DNA from: Streptomyces griseoruber
GTDB taxonomy: Bacteria > Actinomycetota > Actinomycetes > Streptomycetales > Streptomycetaceae
Length of the DNA stretch: 64,000 bases
Direction of reading: 5' to 3'
Assembly (NCBI RefSeq): GCF_001514205.1
Contig: NZ_KQ948763.1
Span: 526,727-590,726, forward strand
In this document: positions 36,007 through 46,313 of the stretch, in pieces
Numbering within the stretch: position 1 is the first letter of the stretch
How the letters are laid out: each line of letters starts with the position of its first letter
Translations under genes and position numbers: made by a program
Notes under the pieces: generated by a model
The model's input: only the letters and a program-made list of their open reading frames with translations
What the model was told of the DNA's origin: nothing
Database searches by the model: none

Positions 36007-37545
36007 GTGCAACGCGTGGACCTCATCCCCCCGCCCGCCGAGGCCGCCGGGCCCGCCGACCCCGCCGTGGACGACGGCCGGGCCGACGCCTGCGCGGTCG
36101 CGCCGCTGCTCAACTGCCTCCTGAGGGAGGTGGCCGAGCCGCTGCCCGAGCCCCCCGGGCCGGACGGCGGGCGCGTGTACCGGCTGCCCGGCACCGGCCG
36201 GCTGCTGCGCGTGCGCGGCACCCGCCGCCCCGCCGGACCCGAGCTGCGCACGGCGGACACCTGGCGGCCGCTCGGCCACCCCGAACTCGTCAAACTCGTC
36301 GCCGAGGAACTGCGCCGCCACACCGGCCTCTCCAACCACGAGCTGCCCACCGAGATGATCGACAGCCGGGACGCGGTCGCCGCGCTGCTCGCCGCCCGCG
36401 CGCGGGCCACCCCGCCCGCCGGCCGCTATCTGCTCTCCGAGCAGTCCCTCGTCACCGGCCACCCCCACCACCCCGCCCCCAAGGCGCGCGGCGGGGGCCC
36501 GGTGACCGGCTGGCTGCCGTACGCCCCGGAGGCGCACGCCCGCTTCCCCCTCATCCTCCTGGCCGTCCGCGAGGACCTGGTCGTCGAGGAGGGCGACACC
36601 CGTGCGCTCGACGCCCTCGGCGAGGCCCCGGCCGGCTACCGGCTGCTGCCCGCCCACCCCTGGCAGCTCGACCTGACGGCCCGGGACCTGGCCCCCGCGT
36701 TCGCCGACGGCCGTCTCCTGCGGCTCGGCACGACCCCCTTCGAGGCCTGGCCGACGGCCGCCGTGCGCACCCTGTACGCGCCCGGGCGCGACCTGTTCCT
36801 GAAGTTCAGCCTCGACGTGCGCATCACCAACGACGTCCGCCGGCTGTGGCGGCACGACCTGCTGAAGCTGCGCCGCACCGACGCGGCCGTCACCCGCGCC
36901 TTCGCCGCCCTCGACGGCCCGGCGGCCTGGCTCAGCGACCGCGGCTACCGCACCGCGTCCTTCGCCTTCGAGGAACTCGCCGTCCTGGTCCGCGACGGCC
37001 TCGACGGCCCGGTGCCGCCCGGTGCCACCCCGCTGCTCGCGGCGGGCCTCACGGAGGGGTTCGCGGGCAGCCCGCTCGACACCGCGACGGACCCGGCGGC
37101 CTGGTGGGAGGCGTATCTGCGGGCCGTCGTGCCGCCCGCGCTCACGGTCTTCGCCGAGCACGGCGTCGTCCTCGAGGCGCACCTGCAGAACACGCTGGTC
37201 GCCGTCGACGCGGCCGGCCTGCCGGTGCAGGCGCTGTTCCGGGACGCCGAGGGCGTCAAACTCCTCACGGACGTGGAGCGGGCGGCCGGCTGGGAGCGGC
37301 TGGTGTACTGCCTGGTCGTCAACCACCTCACCGAGATCGCCGCCGTCCTCGCCGAGCGGCACCCCGGCCTCGACCCCTGGCCCGCGGTCCGCCGCGAGCT
37401 GGCCCGCCACGACCTGCCCGAGGCGCACGCCCTGCTCACCGCCCCCACCCTGCCCGGCAAGACCAACCTGCTGCTGCGCTGGACCGGCGCGGACGGTGCC
37501 GACGCCCGCTACCTGCCCCTGCCGAACCCGCTGGCCCGCACCTGA
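36007..37545 (+). CDS. NIS siderophore synthetase (IucA/IucC family), copy 2
   Basis: This 512-residue enzyme is a second NIS synthetase with a complete motif set: TGHPHHPAPKARGG (ATP binding), LLPAHPWQLDLTARD, GRDLFLKFSLDVRITNDVRRL, LEAHLQNTLVAV and LFRDAEGVKLL. The C-terminal FhuF-like iron-reductase region is present. Its motif 1 keeps the lysine lost in copy 1. GTG at 36007 has AGGGAA upstream and gives the usual length; GTG at 36016 is close by. The two divergent synthetases may each add one half of a siderophore. Substrate choice is unknown. Confidence 0.88.
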   Translation: MQRVDLIPPPAEAAGPADPAVDDGRADACAVAPLLNCLLREVAEPLPEPPGPDGGRVYRLPGTGRLLRVRGTRRPAGPELRTADTWRPLGHPELVKLVAEELRRHTGLSNHELPTEMIDSRDAVAALLAARARATPPAGRYLLSEQSLVTGHPHHPAPKARGGGPVTGWLPYAPEAHARFPLILLAVREDLVVEEGDTRALDALGEAPAGYRLLPAHPWQLDLTARDLAPAFADGRLLRLGTTPFEAWPTAAVRTLYAPGRDLFLKFSLDVRITNDVRRLWRHDLLKLRRTDAAVTRAFAALDGPAAWLSDRGYRTASFAFEELAVLVRDGLDGPVPPGATPLLAAGLTEGFAGSPLDTATDPAAWWEAYLRAVVPPALTVFAEHGVVLEAHLQNTLVAVDAAGLPVQALFRDAEGVKLLTDVERAAGWERLVYCLVVNHLTEIAAVLAERHPGLDPWPAVRRELARHDLPEAHALLTAPTLPGKTNLLLRWTGADGADARYLPLPNPLART

Positions 37546-37578
37546 TCCGAATCAGACATCTCCATTAGGCTGGCGTCC

Positions 37579-38493
37579 GTGCTGCGCGAAGTGACTGCCG
37601 TCCGATACGTGACCCCGCTGCGGTCCGGCGGCTCCGTGCCCGGAGTCGTCGAGGCCGACGACCTCGGGACCTACGTCGTGAAGTTCACCGGCTCCGCGCA
37701 GGGCCGCAAGGCGCTGGTCGCCGAGGTGATCGTGGGCGAGCTGGCCCGGGCGCTGGGGCTGCGCTTCCCCGAGCTGGTCCTGGTGCACTTCGACCCCGCG
37801 ATCGCCGACGACGAGCCCCACCAGGAGGTGCGCGACCTGCACGGCGCGAGCGCGGGCCTCAACCTCGGGATGGACTACCTCCCGGGCGCGCAGGACTTCA
37901 CACCGGAGGTGGCGAAGGCCTTCCCGGTGGATCCGCGGGAGGCCGGGAAGGTCGTCTGGCTGGACGCCCTCACGGTCAACGTCGACCGCACGGTCCACAG
38001 CTCCAACCTGATGATCTGGCCCACCCTCGGCATCGCGCCGCCGCGCCTGTGGCTGATCGACCACGGCGCCGCCCTCGTCTTCCACCACCGCTGGGACGCC
38101 TCCGACCCCACCAAGGCCTACGACTTCCGCCACCACGCCCTCGGCCACTACGGCCCGGACGTGCGCGCCGCCGACGCGGAACTGGCACCGAGGGTGACCC
38201 GGGAGCTGCTGCGGGACATCGTGGCCGAGGTGCCGGACGCCTGGCTGCTCGGCGAGGAGGGCTTCGCCACGCCGGACGACATCAGGACGGCGTACGTGGA
38301 CTACCTCCACGCGCGCGTGGAGGCCTCCGCGGCCTGGCTCCCCACCGACTTCCCCGCACGGGAGGAACTCGCCGCCGAGGAGGCCCTCCGGGCGGCACGT
38401 ACCCAGCAGGGCCGTCCGGGCTGGCTCAAGCGGGTCCCCGACCTGCACGGCAAGCCGGCGGCGGAACAGGATTGGTCGGTGCACCTCGGATGA
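37579..38493 (+). CDS. HipA-like kinase family protein
   Basis: This 304-residue protein is the actinobacterial HipA-like kinase type. An N-terminal nucleotide lobe (YVTPLRSGGSVPGVVEADDLGTYVVKF) is followed by TVNVDRTVHSSNLM, where the aspartate and asparagine match the catalytic loop, and LIDHGAALVFHH for the metal-binding DxG. True HipA phosphorylates a tRNA synthetase; substrates of this branch are unknown. The GTG at 37579 starts the family alignment. It overlaps the SelW-like gene by ATGA, so both are translated together. In many genomes the partner is a DUF3037 gene; here it is a SelW-like protein. Confidence 0.78.
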   Translation: MLREVTAVRYVTPLRSGGSVPGVVEADDLGTYVVKFTGSAQGRKALVAEVIVGELARALGLRFPELVLVHFDPAIADDEPHQEVRDLHGASAGLNLGMDYLPGAQDFTPEVAKAFPVDPREAGKVVWLDALTVNVDRTVHSSNLMIWPTLGIAPPRLWLIDHGAALVFHHRWDASDPTKAYDFRHHALGHYGPDVRAADAELAPRVTRELLRDIVAEVPDAWLLGEEGFATPDDIRTAYVDYLHARVEASAAWLPTDFPAREELAAEEALRAARTQQGRPGWLKRVPDLHGKPAAEQDWSVHLG

Positions 38494-38772
38494 GTGACAG
38501 CCAACGCGTCGAGATCGAGTACTGCACCCAGTGCCGCTGGCTGCCGCGCGCCGCCTGGCTGGCGCAGGAACTGCTGACGACGTTCGAGACCGAGCTGACG
38601 GAGCTCGCGCTGAAGCCGGGCAAGGGCGGGGTCTTCGTCGTGCGGGTGAACGACGAGGTGGTGTGGGACCGCCGCGAGCAGGGCTTCCCCGAGCCGACGG
38701 CGGTCAAGCGGCTGGTCCGCGACCGGGTGGCCCCGGGGAAGCCCCTGGGCCACTCCGACCGCGCGACGGACG

Positions 38773-38783
<11 letters not shown>
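38490..38783 (+). CDS. SelW/SelT-like (Rdx family) protein with a CxxC motif
   Basis: This 97-residue thioredoxin-like protein has the redox motif CTQC at about residues 12-15, in place of the CxxU of selenoproteins, followed by [13 protein letters not shown] and the C-terminal strand [17 protein letters not shown]. Rdx proteins are small redox or thiol-handling proteins of uncertain role. The ATG overlaps the kinase stop. It is convergent with aceB, and the two stop codons overlap by 11 bases (38773-38783). Confidence 0.85.
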
Positions 38784-40398
<1,615 letters not shown>

Positions 40399-40457
40399 GA
40401 ACGTCACTTCCTTCAGCGAGCGTGGGACCGGGTGCCCTGGTAAAAGTGGATACTAGT

Positions 40458-40489
40458 TTCCTCATCGTGGAAGTTCAATGGTTTGTTGA
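40458..40489. promoter_or_regulatory. Paired operators upstream of aceB
   Basis: TTCC-TCATCGT-GGAA at 40458-40472 matches the AllR-type pattern. TCAAT-GGTTT-GTTGA at 40475-40489 matches TCAAC-N5-GTTGA with one mismatch. The two are adjacent, as they are upstream of allB. Confidence 0.65.
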
Positions 40490-40491
40490 TC

Positions 40492-41109
40492 TCAGGGCGC
40501 CTCCGGATCGGGGCTGAGCCGGGCCAGGTCCCCGGGGGTGTCGATGTCGTACGGCAGGCCCGCGTCACCGCACTCGACGAGGACGACCTCGGCCGAGTGC
40601 GCCTTCAGATACGCACGCGCCCCCTGGTCGCCCCGCGCGCCCTCCGTCACGCCCGCCCAGTGGGCCGCGCCGAACAGAACGGGATGGCCGCGCACCCCGT
40701 CATAGGCCGCCGCGGCCAGCGACTCCTCCCCCTCGTACGCGGCGAGCACCCGGGCCGTCACCTCCGCTCCGATGCCCGGCTGGTCGACGAGCGACACCAG
40801 CGCCGCCCGCGCCCCCGTCCCCGCGAGCGAGTCCAGCCCGGCCCGCAGCGAGGAACCCATGCCCTCCTCCCACCCCGGGTTCTCCACCAGCACGCACCCG
40901 TCGAGCCGCGCCCGCTCCCGTACGGCCCCCGCGGCGGCCCCCAGGACCACGTGCACGCGCGTACAGCCGGCCGCCCGCAGCACCCCCACCGCATGCTCGA
41001 CCAGCGGCCGTCCCCGGTGCGTCAGCAGCGCCTTCGGGCGCCCGCCGAGCCGCCGCCCGCCCCCGGCCGCGAGCACCAGCCCGGCGACCTCGTCCACGTC
41101 GTACGTCAT
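40492..41109 (-). CDS. MobA-like nucleotidyltransferase
   Basis: This 205-residue protein has the nucleotidyltransferase fold of MobA/MocA. The NTP loop is GLVLAAGGGRRLGGRPKALL, the metal aspartate is in ALVSLVDQPGI, and VRGHPVLFGAAHW follows. Family members attach CMP or GMP to the molybdenum cofactor for xanthine dehydrogenase and relatives. A role in purine catabolism next to aceB and allR would make sense, but no xanthine dehydrogenase gene is in this window. AGGA upstream supports the ATG at 41109; the longer frame is a shadow. Confidence 0.85.
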   Translation of the reverse strand: MTYDVDEVAGLVLAAGGGRRLGGRPKALLTHRGRPLVEHAVGVLRAAGCTRVHVVLGAAAGAVRERARLDGCVLVENPGWEEGMGSSLRAGLDSLAGTGARAALVSLVDQPGIGAEVTARVLAAYEGEESLAAAAYDGVRGHPVLFGAAHWAGVTEGARGDQGARAYLKAHSAEVVLVECGDAGLPYDIDTPGDLARLSPDPEAP

Positions 41110-41291
41110 GGATCCTGCATACCGCACGCGGCCGGCGAGGCGTGGATCACGCTGTGCAGCAACTCGGTGACGCAGCGGACTGGCGCCCATGGCCCGAGGT
41201 GGCGTTAACTGGGCGCCCGCACCGACCGGGGCCCGACCGGCACCCGGCGCGGGAACATGCACGCGCACAACGGGGTGCGAGGGGGAGGACT

Positions 41292-41606
41292 GTGTTGCGG
41301 AGCGTGGAGCAGAGGCCTGTGACCGGCAGCGACAAGGACCCGCGGGTGGTGGAGCTGCGCTCCGCCGTGTCCCGGCTGCGCCGGGAACTCGCCGCACACC
41401 CCGCCGAGTTCCGGGACCGGGACATCGCGGAGGAGGAACTCGCCGCCCTGGACGCCATGGCCGCCGGCGGTGCCCCCGAGATACCGCGCCTGCGCCGCTC
41501 CCTGCTCCTGATCGCCGGGGCCATCGGCTCGGTCAGCGCCCTGACCCGCGGCCTCACCCAGGTCCGTGAGGCGGTCGACCGGTTCGGCGGGCCACCACGC
41601 GGCTGA
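41292..41606 (+). CDS. DUF5955 family small protein
   Basis: This 104-residue protein matches the Streptomyces DUF5955 type: VEQRPVTGSDKDPRVVELRSAVSRL at the start, a charged helical centre (LRRELAAHPAEFRDRDIAEEELAAL) and a C-terminal helix (LLLIAGAIGSVSAL). Its function is unknown. The GTG at 41292 follows GGAGG closely; TTG at 41295 has better spacing and GTG at 41304 is further away. A MITE-like element follows 52 bases after its stop, separating it from allR. Confidence 0.72.
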   Translation: MLRSVEQRPVTGSDKDPRVVELRSAVSRLRRELAAHPAEFRDRDIAEEELAALDAMAAGGAPEIPRLRRSLLLIAGAIGSVSALTRGLTQVREAVDRFGGPPRG

Positions 41607-41658
41607 GGGGTGCCGGGCGTGCACGCGCTCGCCGGGTCGACGGCGAAGGTGACGAGAC

Positions 41659-41839
41659 CTAGGGCGTGTGTCGAAAGTCCCGTCTGGCCCGCGACGCCTG
41701 GCACGGCGCCTCGCCGCGTTGTCGGGATCGTCCGCGTACGCCCAGTACGCGGACGACCCTCCGCCGTGCGATGCACCGCACCAGACGCCGCGGGCCCCGC
41801 CCTCCGGGCGGACGACGCTACTTTCGACACACGCCCTAG
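41659..41839. mobile_element. MITE-like foldback element with CTAG target duplication
   Basis: A 173-base element (41663-41835) lies between two CTAG copies (41659-41662 and 41836-41839). Its ends are perfect inverted repeats GGCGTGTGTCGAAAGT and its complement. It contains an inner hairpin, GTCCGCGTAC and GTACGCGGAC, near the centre. It has no transposase gene. With the flanks included, the inverted repeats are 21 bases long. The right CTAG holds the stop codon of allR, so the element entered at that stop codon. A CTAG target is typical of IS5-type transposases. Confidence 0.8.
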
Positions 41840-42633
41840 GCCGCCGGGCCCGAGTTGGCCAGGGCCCGGGAGAGTTCGCCGGCCACCTGCTGGAGCACCG
41901 GGACGATGCGTTCCGTTGCCGAATCCGTGACGCGGCCCGCCGGGCCGGAGATGGAGACGGCCGCCGCGGTGGGGGAGTCGGGGACGGACACCGCGAGGCA
42001 GCGGACGCCGATCTCCTGCTCGTTGTCGTCGACCGCGTAGCCCGTGCGTCGTACGTCCGCCAGCGCCGCGAGGAAACCCTCCGGTGTGGTGATCGTCTTC
42101 TCGGTCGCGGCCGGCATGCCCGTACGGGCGAGCAGCGCGCGCACCTCGGCGTCCGGGAACCCCGCGAGCAGCGCCTTGCCCACCCCCGTGGAGTGCGGCA
42201 GCACCCGCCGCCCCACCTCGGTGAACATCCGCATCGAGTGCTTCGACGGCACCTGGGCCACGTACACGATCTCGTCCCCGTCGAGCAGCGCCATGTTCGC
42301 CGTCTCGCCGGTCTCCTCGACCAGGCGGGCCAGATAGGGGCGGGCCCAGGTGCCGAGCAGCCGGGACGCCGACTCGCCGAGCCGGATCAGCCGGGGGCCG
42401 AGCGCGTACCGGCGGTTGGGCTGCTGACGGACGTACCCGCAGACGACCAGCGTGCGCATCAGCCGGTGGATGGTGGGCAGCGGCAGCCCGCTGCTCACGG
42501 ACAGCTCGCTCAGTCCGACCTCGCCGCCCGCGTCCGCCATCCGCTCCAGCAGGTCGAAGGCGCGCTCGAGGGACTGGACCCCTCCGCCGGCGGACCGGGC
42601 GGAGTCGGAGGTGCTGGCGCTCGACGTCGGCAC
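41836..42633 (-). CDS. allR: IclR-family repressor of allantoin genes
   Basis: This 265-residue regulator has an N-terminal winged helix (VQSLERAFDLLERMADAGGEVGLSELS, LPLPTIHRLMRTL) and a C-terminal IclR effector domain (MRMFTEVGRRVLPHSTGVGKALLAG, CLAVSVPDSPTAAAVSISGPAGRV). It is AllR by context: divergent from allantoinase and near allantoicase. In S. coelicolor AllR represses allantoin genes and is released by allantoate or glyoxylate. AAAGGAA upstream supports the GTG at 42633. Its TAG stop lies in the end of the MITE-like element, but the reading frame is not changed. Confidence 0.9.
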   Translation of the reverse strand: MPTSSASTSDSARSAGGGVQSLERAFDLLERMADAGGEVGLSELSVSSGLPLPTIHRLMRTLVVCGYVRQQPNRRYALGPRLIRLGESASRLLGTWARPYLARLVEETGETANMALLDGDEIVYVAQVPSKHSMRMFTEVGRRVLPHSTGVGKALLAGFPDAEVRALLARTGMPAATEKTITTPEGFLAALADVRRTGYAVDDNEQEIGVRCLAVSVPDSPTAAAVSISGPAGRVTDSATERIVPVLQQVAGELSRALANSGPAA

Positions 42634-42734
42634 GGCGCGTTCCTTTCGACACTGGCGGGAGGAGCTGAAGCCTACCCGGCGGTCGGTTGACTCCCCGGTC
42701 GTGCGTAGCTACGTTCTTACGGTTGGAATTATGT

Positions 42735-42749
42735 TTCCGCTTCATGGAA
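42735..42749. promoter_or_regulatory. AllR-type operator between allR and allB
   Basis: TTCC-GCTTCAT-GGAA at 42735-42749 matches the shared pattern, extended by one T/A pair on each side. It lies about 100 bases upstream of the allR start and could serve autoregulation. Confidence 0.65.
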
Positions 42750-42827
42750 ACATCCAGAGTGGCGGTGGTGGAGGCACCCTGGAGGCGGGGTGCCCTTGAC
42801 GCTCGCGAGGCGGCGGGGAAGACTCCT

Positions 42828-42858
42828 TCAACAGAACGTTGAATTCCGTTACGCGGAA
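42828..42858 (+). promoter_or_regulatory. Paired operators just upstream of allantoinase
   Basis: TCAAC-AGAAC-GTTGA at 42828-42842 matches the uraD operator pattern exactly. One base later, TTCC-GTTACGC-GGAA at 42844-42858 matches the AllR-type pattern with an added G/C pair. Both end about 26 bases before the GTG at 42885. Confidence 0.75.
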
Positions 42859-42884
42859 GTAAACGGCGGCAGAGAGGGGTCCGG

Positions 42885-44225
42885 GTGTCCGACGCTGAAC
42901 TGGTGCTGCGCTCGACGCGCGTCATCACCCCCGAAGGGACGCGCGCCGCCTCGGTCGCCGTCTCCGGCGGGACGATCACGGCCGTACTGCCGTACCACGC
43001 CCCCCTCCCTGCGGGGGCCCGCCTGGAGGAGCTCGGCGACGACGTCCTGCTGCCCGGCCTGGTCGACACCCATGTGCACGTCAACGACCCCGGCCGCACC
43101 CACTGGGAGGGCTTCTGGACCGCCACCCGCGCCGCGGCGGCCGGCGGCATCACCACCCTCGTCGACATGCCCCTGAACTCCCTGCCGCCCACCACGACCG
43201 TCGACCACCTGGGCGTCAAGCGGGAGGTCGCCGCCGACAAGGCGCACATCGACATCGGCTTCTGGGGCGGCGCCCTGCCCGACAACGTCAAGGACCTGCG
43301 TCCCCTGCACGACGCCGGTGTCTTCGGCTTCAAGGCGTTCCTGTCCCCGTCCGGCGTGGACGAGTTCCCGCACCTGGACCGGGACGCACTGGCCCGGTCC
43401 CTGACCGAGATCGCCGGCTTCGGAGGCCTGCTCATCGTCCACGCCGAGGACCCGCACCACCTCGACACCGCCCCGCAGCGAGGCGGCCCCCGCTACGCCG
43501 ACTTCCTGGCCAGCCGCCCCCGCGCCGCCGAGGACAGCGCCGTCGCCGCCCTGATCGCCCAGGCGAAACGCCTCCACGCGCGCGTGCACGTCCTGCACCT
43601 GTCCTCCAGCGACGCGCTGCCGCTGATCGCGGCCGCCAAGGCGGAGGGGGTCCGCATCACGGCCGAGACCTGCCCCCACTACCTCACCCTCACCGCCGAA
43701 GAGGTCCCGGACGGCGCCAGCGAGTTCAAGTGCTGCCCGCCCATCCGTGAGGCCGCCAACCAGGACCTGCTCTGGCAGGCGCTCGCCGACGGAACCATCG
43801 ACTGCGTGGTCACGGACCACTCCCCGTCGACGGCCGACCTGAAGACCGGCGACTTCGCGACGGCCTGGGGCGGCATCTCCGGCCTCCAGCTGAGCCTCGC
43901 GGCGGTCTGGACCGAGGCCCGCCGGCGCGGGCACGGCCTGGAGGACGTCGTCCGCTGGATGTCGGCCAACACCGCGCGGCTCGTGGGCCTGGACACCCGC
44001 AAGGGCGCCATCGAGGCGGGCCGCGACGCCGACTTCGCCGTCCTCGCACCCGACGCGAGCTTCACCGTCGACCCGGCCGCCCTCCAGCACCGCAACCGGG
44101 TCACCGCGTACGCCGGCCGGACCCTGTACGGCGTCGTGCGGTCGACCTGGCTGCGCGGCGAACGCATCGTCGCGGACGGCGAGTTCACCGCACCGAAGGG
44201 CACCCTGCTCACCCGTACCCCCTGA
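42885..44225 (+). CDS. allB: Allantoinase
   Basis: This 446-residue metal-dependent hydrolase opens allantoin to allantoate. Motifs are the metal histidines in [18 protein letters not shown], the carbamylated lysine in [38 protein letters not shown] and the aspartate in [22 protein letters not shown] before the GTG supports the start. It is the first gene of the allB-allantoicase pair and carries the densest operator cluster in the window. Codon use is the same as its neighbours. Confidence 0.95.
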   Translation: MSDAELVLRSTRVITPEGTRAASVAVSGGTITAVLPYHAPLPAGARLEELGDDVLLPGLVDTHVHVNDPGRTHWEGFWTATRAAAAGGITTLVDMPLNSLPPTTTVDHLGVKREVAADKAHIDIGFWGGALPDNVKDLRPLHDAGVFGFKAFLSPSGVDEFPHLDRDALARSLTEIAGFGGLLIVHAEDPHHLDTAPQRGGPRYADFLASRPRAAEDSAVAALIAQAKRLHARVHVLHLSSSDALPLIAAAKAEGVRITAETCPHYLTLTAEEVPDGASEFKCCPPIREAANQDLLWQALADGTIDCVVTDHSPSTADLKTGDFATAWGGISGLQLSLAAVWTEARRRGHGLEDVVRWMSANTARLVGLDTRKGAIEAGRDADFAVLAPDASFTVDPAALQHRNRVTAYAGRTLYGVVRSTWLRGERIVADGEFTAPKGTLLTRTP

Positions 44226-44262
44226 GCGCACCCGCACCGGCCGACTCCGAAAGGCACACCCC

Positions 44263-45378
44263 GTGGCAGCGATACCGACGTTCACCGGCGACGCGAACCC
44301 CTACGGCGGCGGCGACCCGTACGCGGACTACCGCACCGCCGAGTTCCCCTTCACGCACCTCGCCGACCTGGCCGACCGGCAGCTCGGCGCCGCCGTCGTC
44401 GCCGCCAACGACGAGTTCTTCGCCGAGCGCGAGAACCTGCTGCTGCCCCGTCGCGCCGAATTCGACCCCGAGCGCTTCGGCCACAAGGGCAAGATCATGG
44501 ACGGCTGGGAGACCCGCCGCCGCCGCGGTGCCTCCGCCGCCCACCCGTGGCCCACGGCCGACGACCACGACTGGGCGCTGGTCCGCCTCGGCGCCCCCGG
44601 GGTGATCCGCGGGATCGTCGTCGACACCGCCCACTTCCGCGGCAACTACCCGCAGGCGGTCTCGGTCGAGGGCACCTCCGTCCCCGGCACCCCGTCCCCG
44701 GAGGACCTTCTCGGCGACGACGTGAAATGGACGACCCTGGTCCCGCGCACCCCCGTCGGCGGCCACGCGGCGAACGGGTTCGCCGTCTCCCTCGAACAGC
44801 GCTTCACCCACCTGCGCGTCAACCAGCACCCCGACGGCGGCATCGCGCGCCTGCGCGTGTACGGCGAGGTCGTCCCCGACCCCGCGTGGCTCGCGCTGCT
44901 CGGCAGCTTCGACGTCGTCGCCCTGGAGAACGGCGGCCGGGCCGAGGACGCCTCCAACCGCTTCTACTCACCCCCGTCGAACACCATCCGCCCCGGCCGC
45001 TCCCGCCAGATGGACGACGGCTGGGAGACCCGCCGCCGCCGCGACCAGGGCAACGACTGGATCCGCTACCGCCTGGTCGCCCAGTCCGTGATCCGCGCCG
45101 TGGAGATCGACACGGCGTACCTGAAGGGCAACAGCGCCGGCTGGGCGGCGGTCTCCGTCCGCGACGGCGACGACGCCGAGTGGACCGAGATCCTCCCCCG
45201 CACCCGCCTCCAGCCCGACACCAACCACCGCTTCCCCCTCCCCACCCCCGCCGTCGCCACCCACGCCCGCGTGGACATCTACCCCGACGGCGGCATCTCC
45301 CGCCTCCGCCTCCACGGCACCCTCACCACGGAGGGAGCGAACCGCCTGACGGCCCACCACCGGGAACTGAGCGGCTGA
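44263..45378 (+). CDS. alc: Allantoicase
   Basis: This 371-residue enzyme splits allantoate into ureidoglycolate and urea. It consists of two repeated jelly-roll domains, each with the mark DGWETRRRR: residues about 72-190 with DWALVRLGAPGVIRGIVVD, and about 240-365 with DWIRYRLVAQSVIRAVEID. AAAGG eight bases upstream supports the GTG at 44263. It is 37 bases downstream of allB in the same operon. The ureidoglycolate formed would yield glyoxylate, but no ureidoglycolate lyase gene was seen here. Confidence 0.95.
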   Translation: MAAIPTFTGDANPYGGGDPYADYRTAEFPFTHLADLADRQLGAAVVAANDEFFAERENLLLPRRAEFDPERFGHKGKIMDGWETRRRRGASAAHPWPTADDHDWALVRLGAPGVIRGIVVDTAHFRGNYPQAVSVEGTSVPGTPSPEDLLGDDVKWTTLVPRTPVGGHAANGFAVSLEQRFTHLRVNQHPDGGIARLRVYGEVVPDPAWLALLGSFDVVALENGGRAEDASNRFYSPPSNTIRPGRSRQMDDGWETRRRRDQGNDWIRYRLVAQSVIRAVEIDTAYLKGNSAGWAAVSVRDGDDAEWTEILPRTRLQPDTNHRFPLPTPAVATHARVDIYPDGGISRLRLHGTLTTEGANRLTAHHRELSG

Positions 45379-45442
45379 CCCCCGGGAGGACGGCCCGCCT
45401 CCCTCCCCGCGAGTGGTCCAGGGGGGGGGCGGAGCCTCCCGG

Positions 45443-46203
45443 TCACGCCCCGTGGCCGCCGTCCACCGCGAACTCCGCCCCGGTGACGTACCCGGCCCCG
45501 GCTAGTGCCGCGGCACTAGGTGCGCGACGGTCGCCGCCACCTCCTCCGCCCGCCCGAACCGCCCCAGCGCGGTCATCGCCGCCTGCCCGGCCACGTACGG
45601 TCCGTCCGCCGGGTTCATGTCCGTGTCGACCGGCCCGGGGTGCACGATGTTCGCCGTGATCCCCCGCGGCCCCAGCTCCCCGGCCAGGGCCTTCGTCAGC
45701 CCCACCAGCGCCGCCTTGCTCATCGCGTACAGCGTCCCCCCGGGCCCCGGCACCCGCCGCACCATGCACGAGCCGACGGTGATGATCCGCCCCCCGTCCG
45801 TCATCCGCCCGGCGGCGGCCCGCGAGGCGAGGAACACCCCGCGCACGTTCACCGCCAGCACCCGGTCCACGTCGGCCGGCCCCAGCCCCTCCAGCGGCCC
45901 CAGCACGCCCACGCCCGCGTTGTTCACCAGCACGTCGAGCCCGCCGAGCGCCTGTGCCGTCCGCTCCACCGCCCCGGCCGCCTCCTCGGGGTCCCCGGAG
46001 TCGGCCCGCAGGGCCACCGCCCGCCGCCCGAGCGCCTCCACGGCCCGTACGACCTCCGCGGCCGCCTCCTCGCCGTTCACGTACGTCACCGCCACGTCCG
46101 CGCCCTCCCGGGCCAGCCGCAGCGCCGTGGCGGCACCGATGCCCCGGCCGCCCCCGGTCACCAGGGCCACCTTGCCGTGCAGAGTTCCGCAAGTCGTTGT
46201 CAT
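45443..46203 (-). pseudogene. SDR-family oxidoreductase disrupted near its end by a 14-base insertion
   Basis: This was a 248-residue short-chain dehydrogenase. It keeps the cofactor loop VTGGGRGIGAATAL, LVNNAGVGV, the serine region GSCMVRR and the tyrosine-lysine pair in YAMSKAALVGL. At 45519-45502 (minus strand) the insertion TGCCGCGGCA with a duplicated CTAG shifts the frame, giving an early stop and losing the final segment AGAGYVTGAEFAVDGGHGA, which is still readable. Removing the 14 bases restores the reading AHLAGAGYVTG exactly. Only the C-terminal 22 or so residues are affected, so some activity is not impossible, but this region normally completes the fold. Confidence 0.9.
45502..45519. 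mobile_element. 18-base palindromic transposon footprint CTAG-TGCCGCGGCA-CTAG
   Basis: CTAG occurs on both sides (45502-45505 and 45516-45519) of the palindrome TGCCGCGGCA. Deleting one CTAG plus the ten bases restores the reading frame of the SDR gene, so the insertion is dated by the target duplication. Five bases from each end of an element would leave exactly this footprint after imprecise excision. Confidence 0.75.
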
Positions 46204-46313
46204 GGGTCCATCCCACCGGCCCGCACCTGCGCGCGCCGGCGGTCGACGGACGCCGACCTCGGCTCACACCCGCGGAGCGGAACTCTTCCCTCCGGCTCCC
46301 GCGTTCTCCCTCC

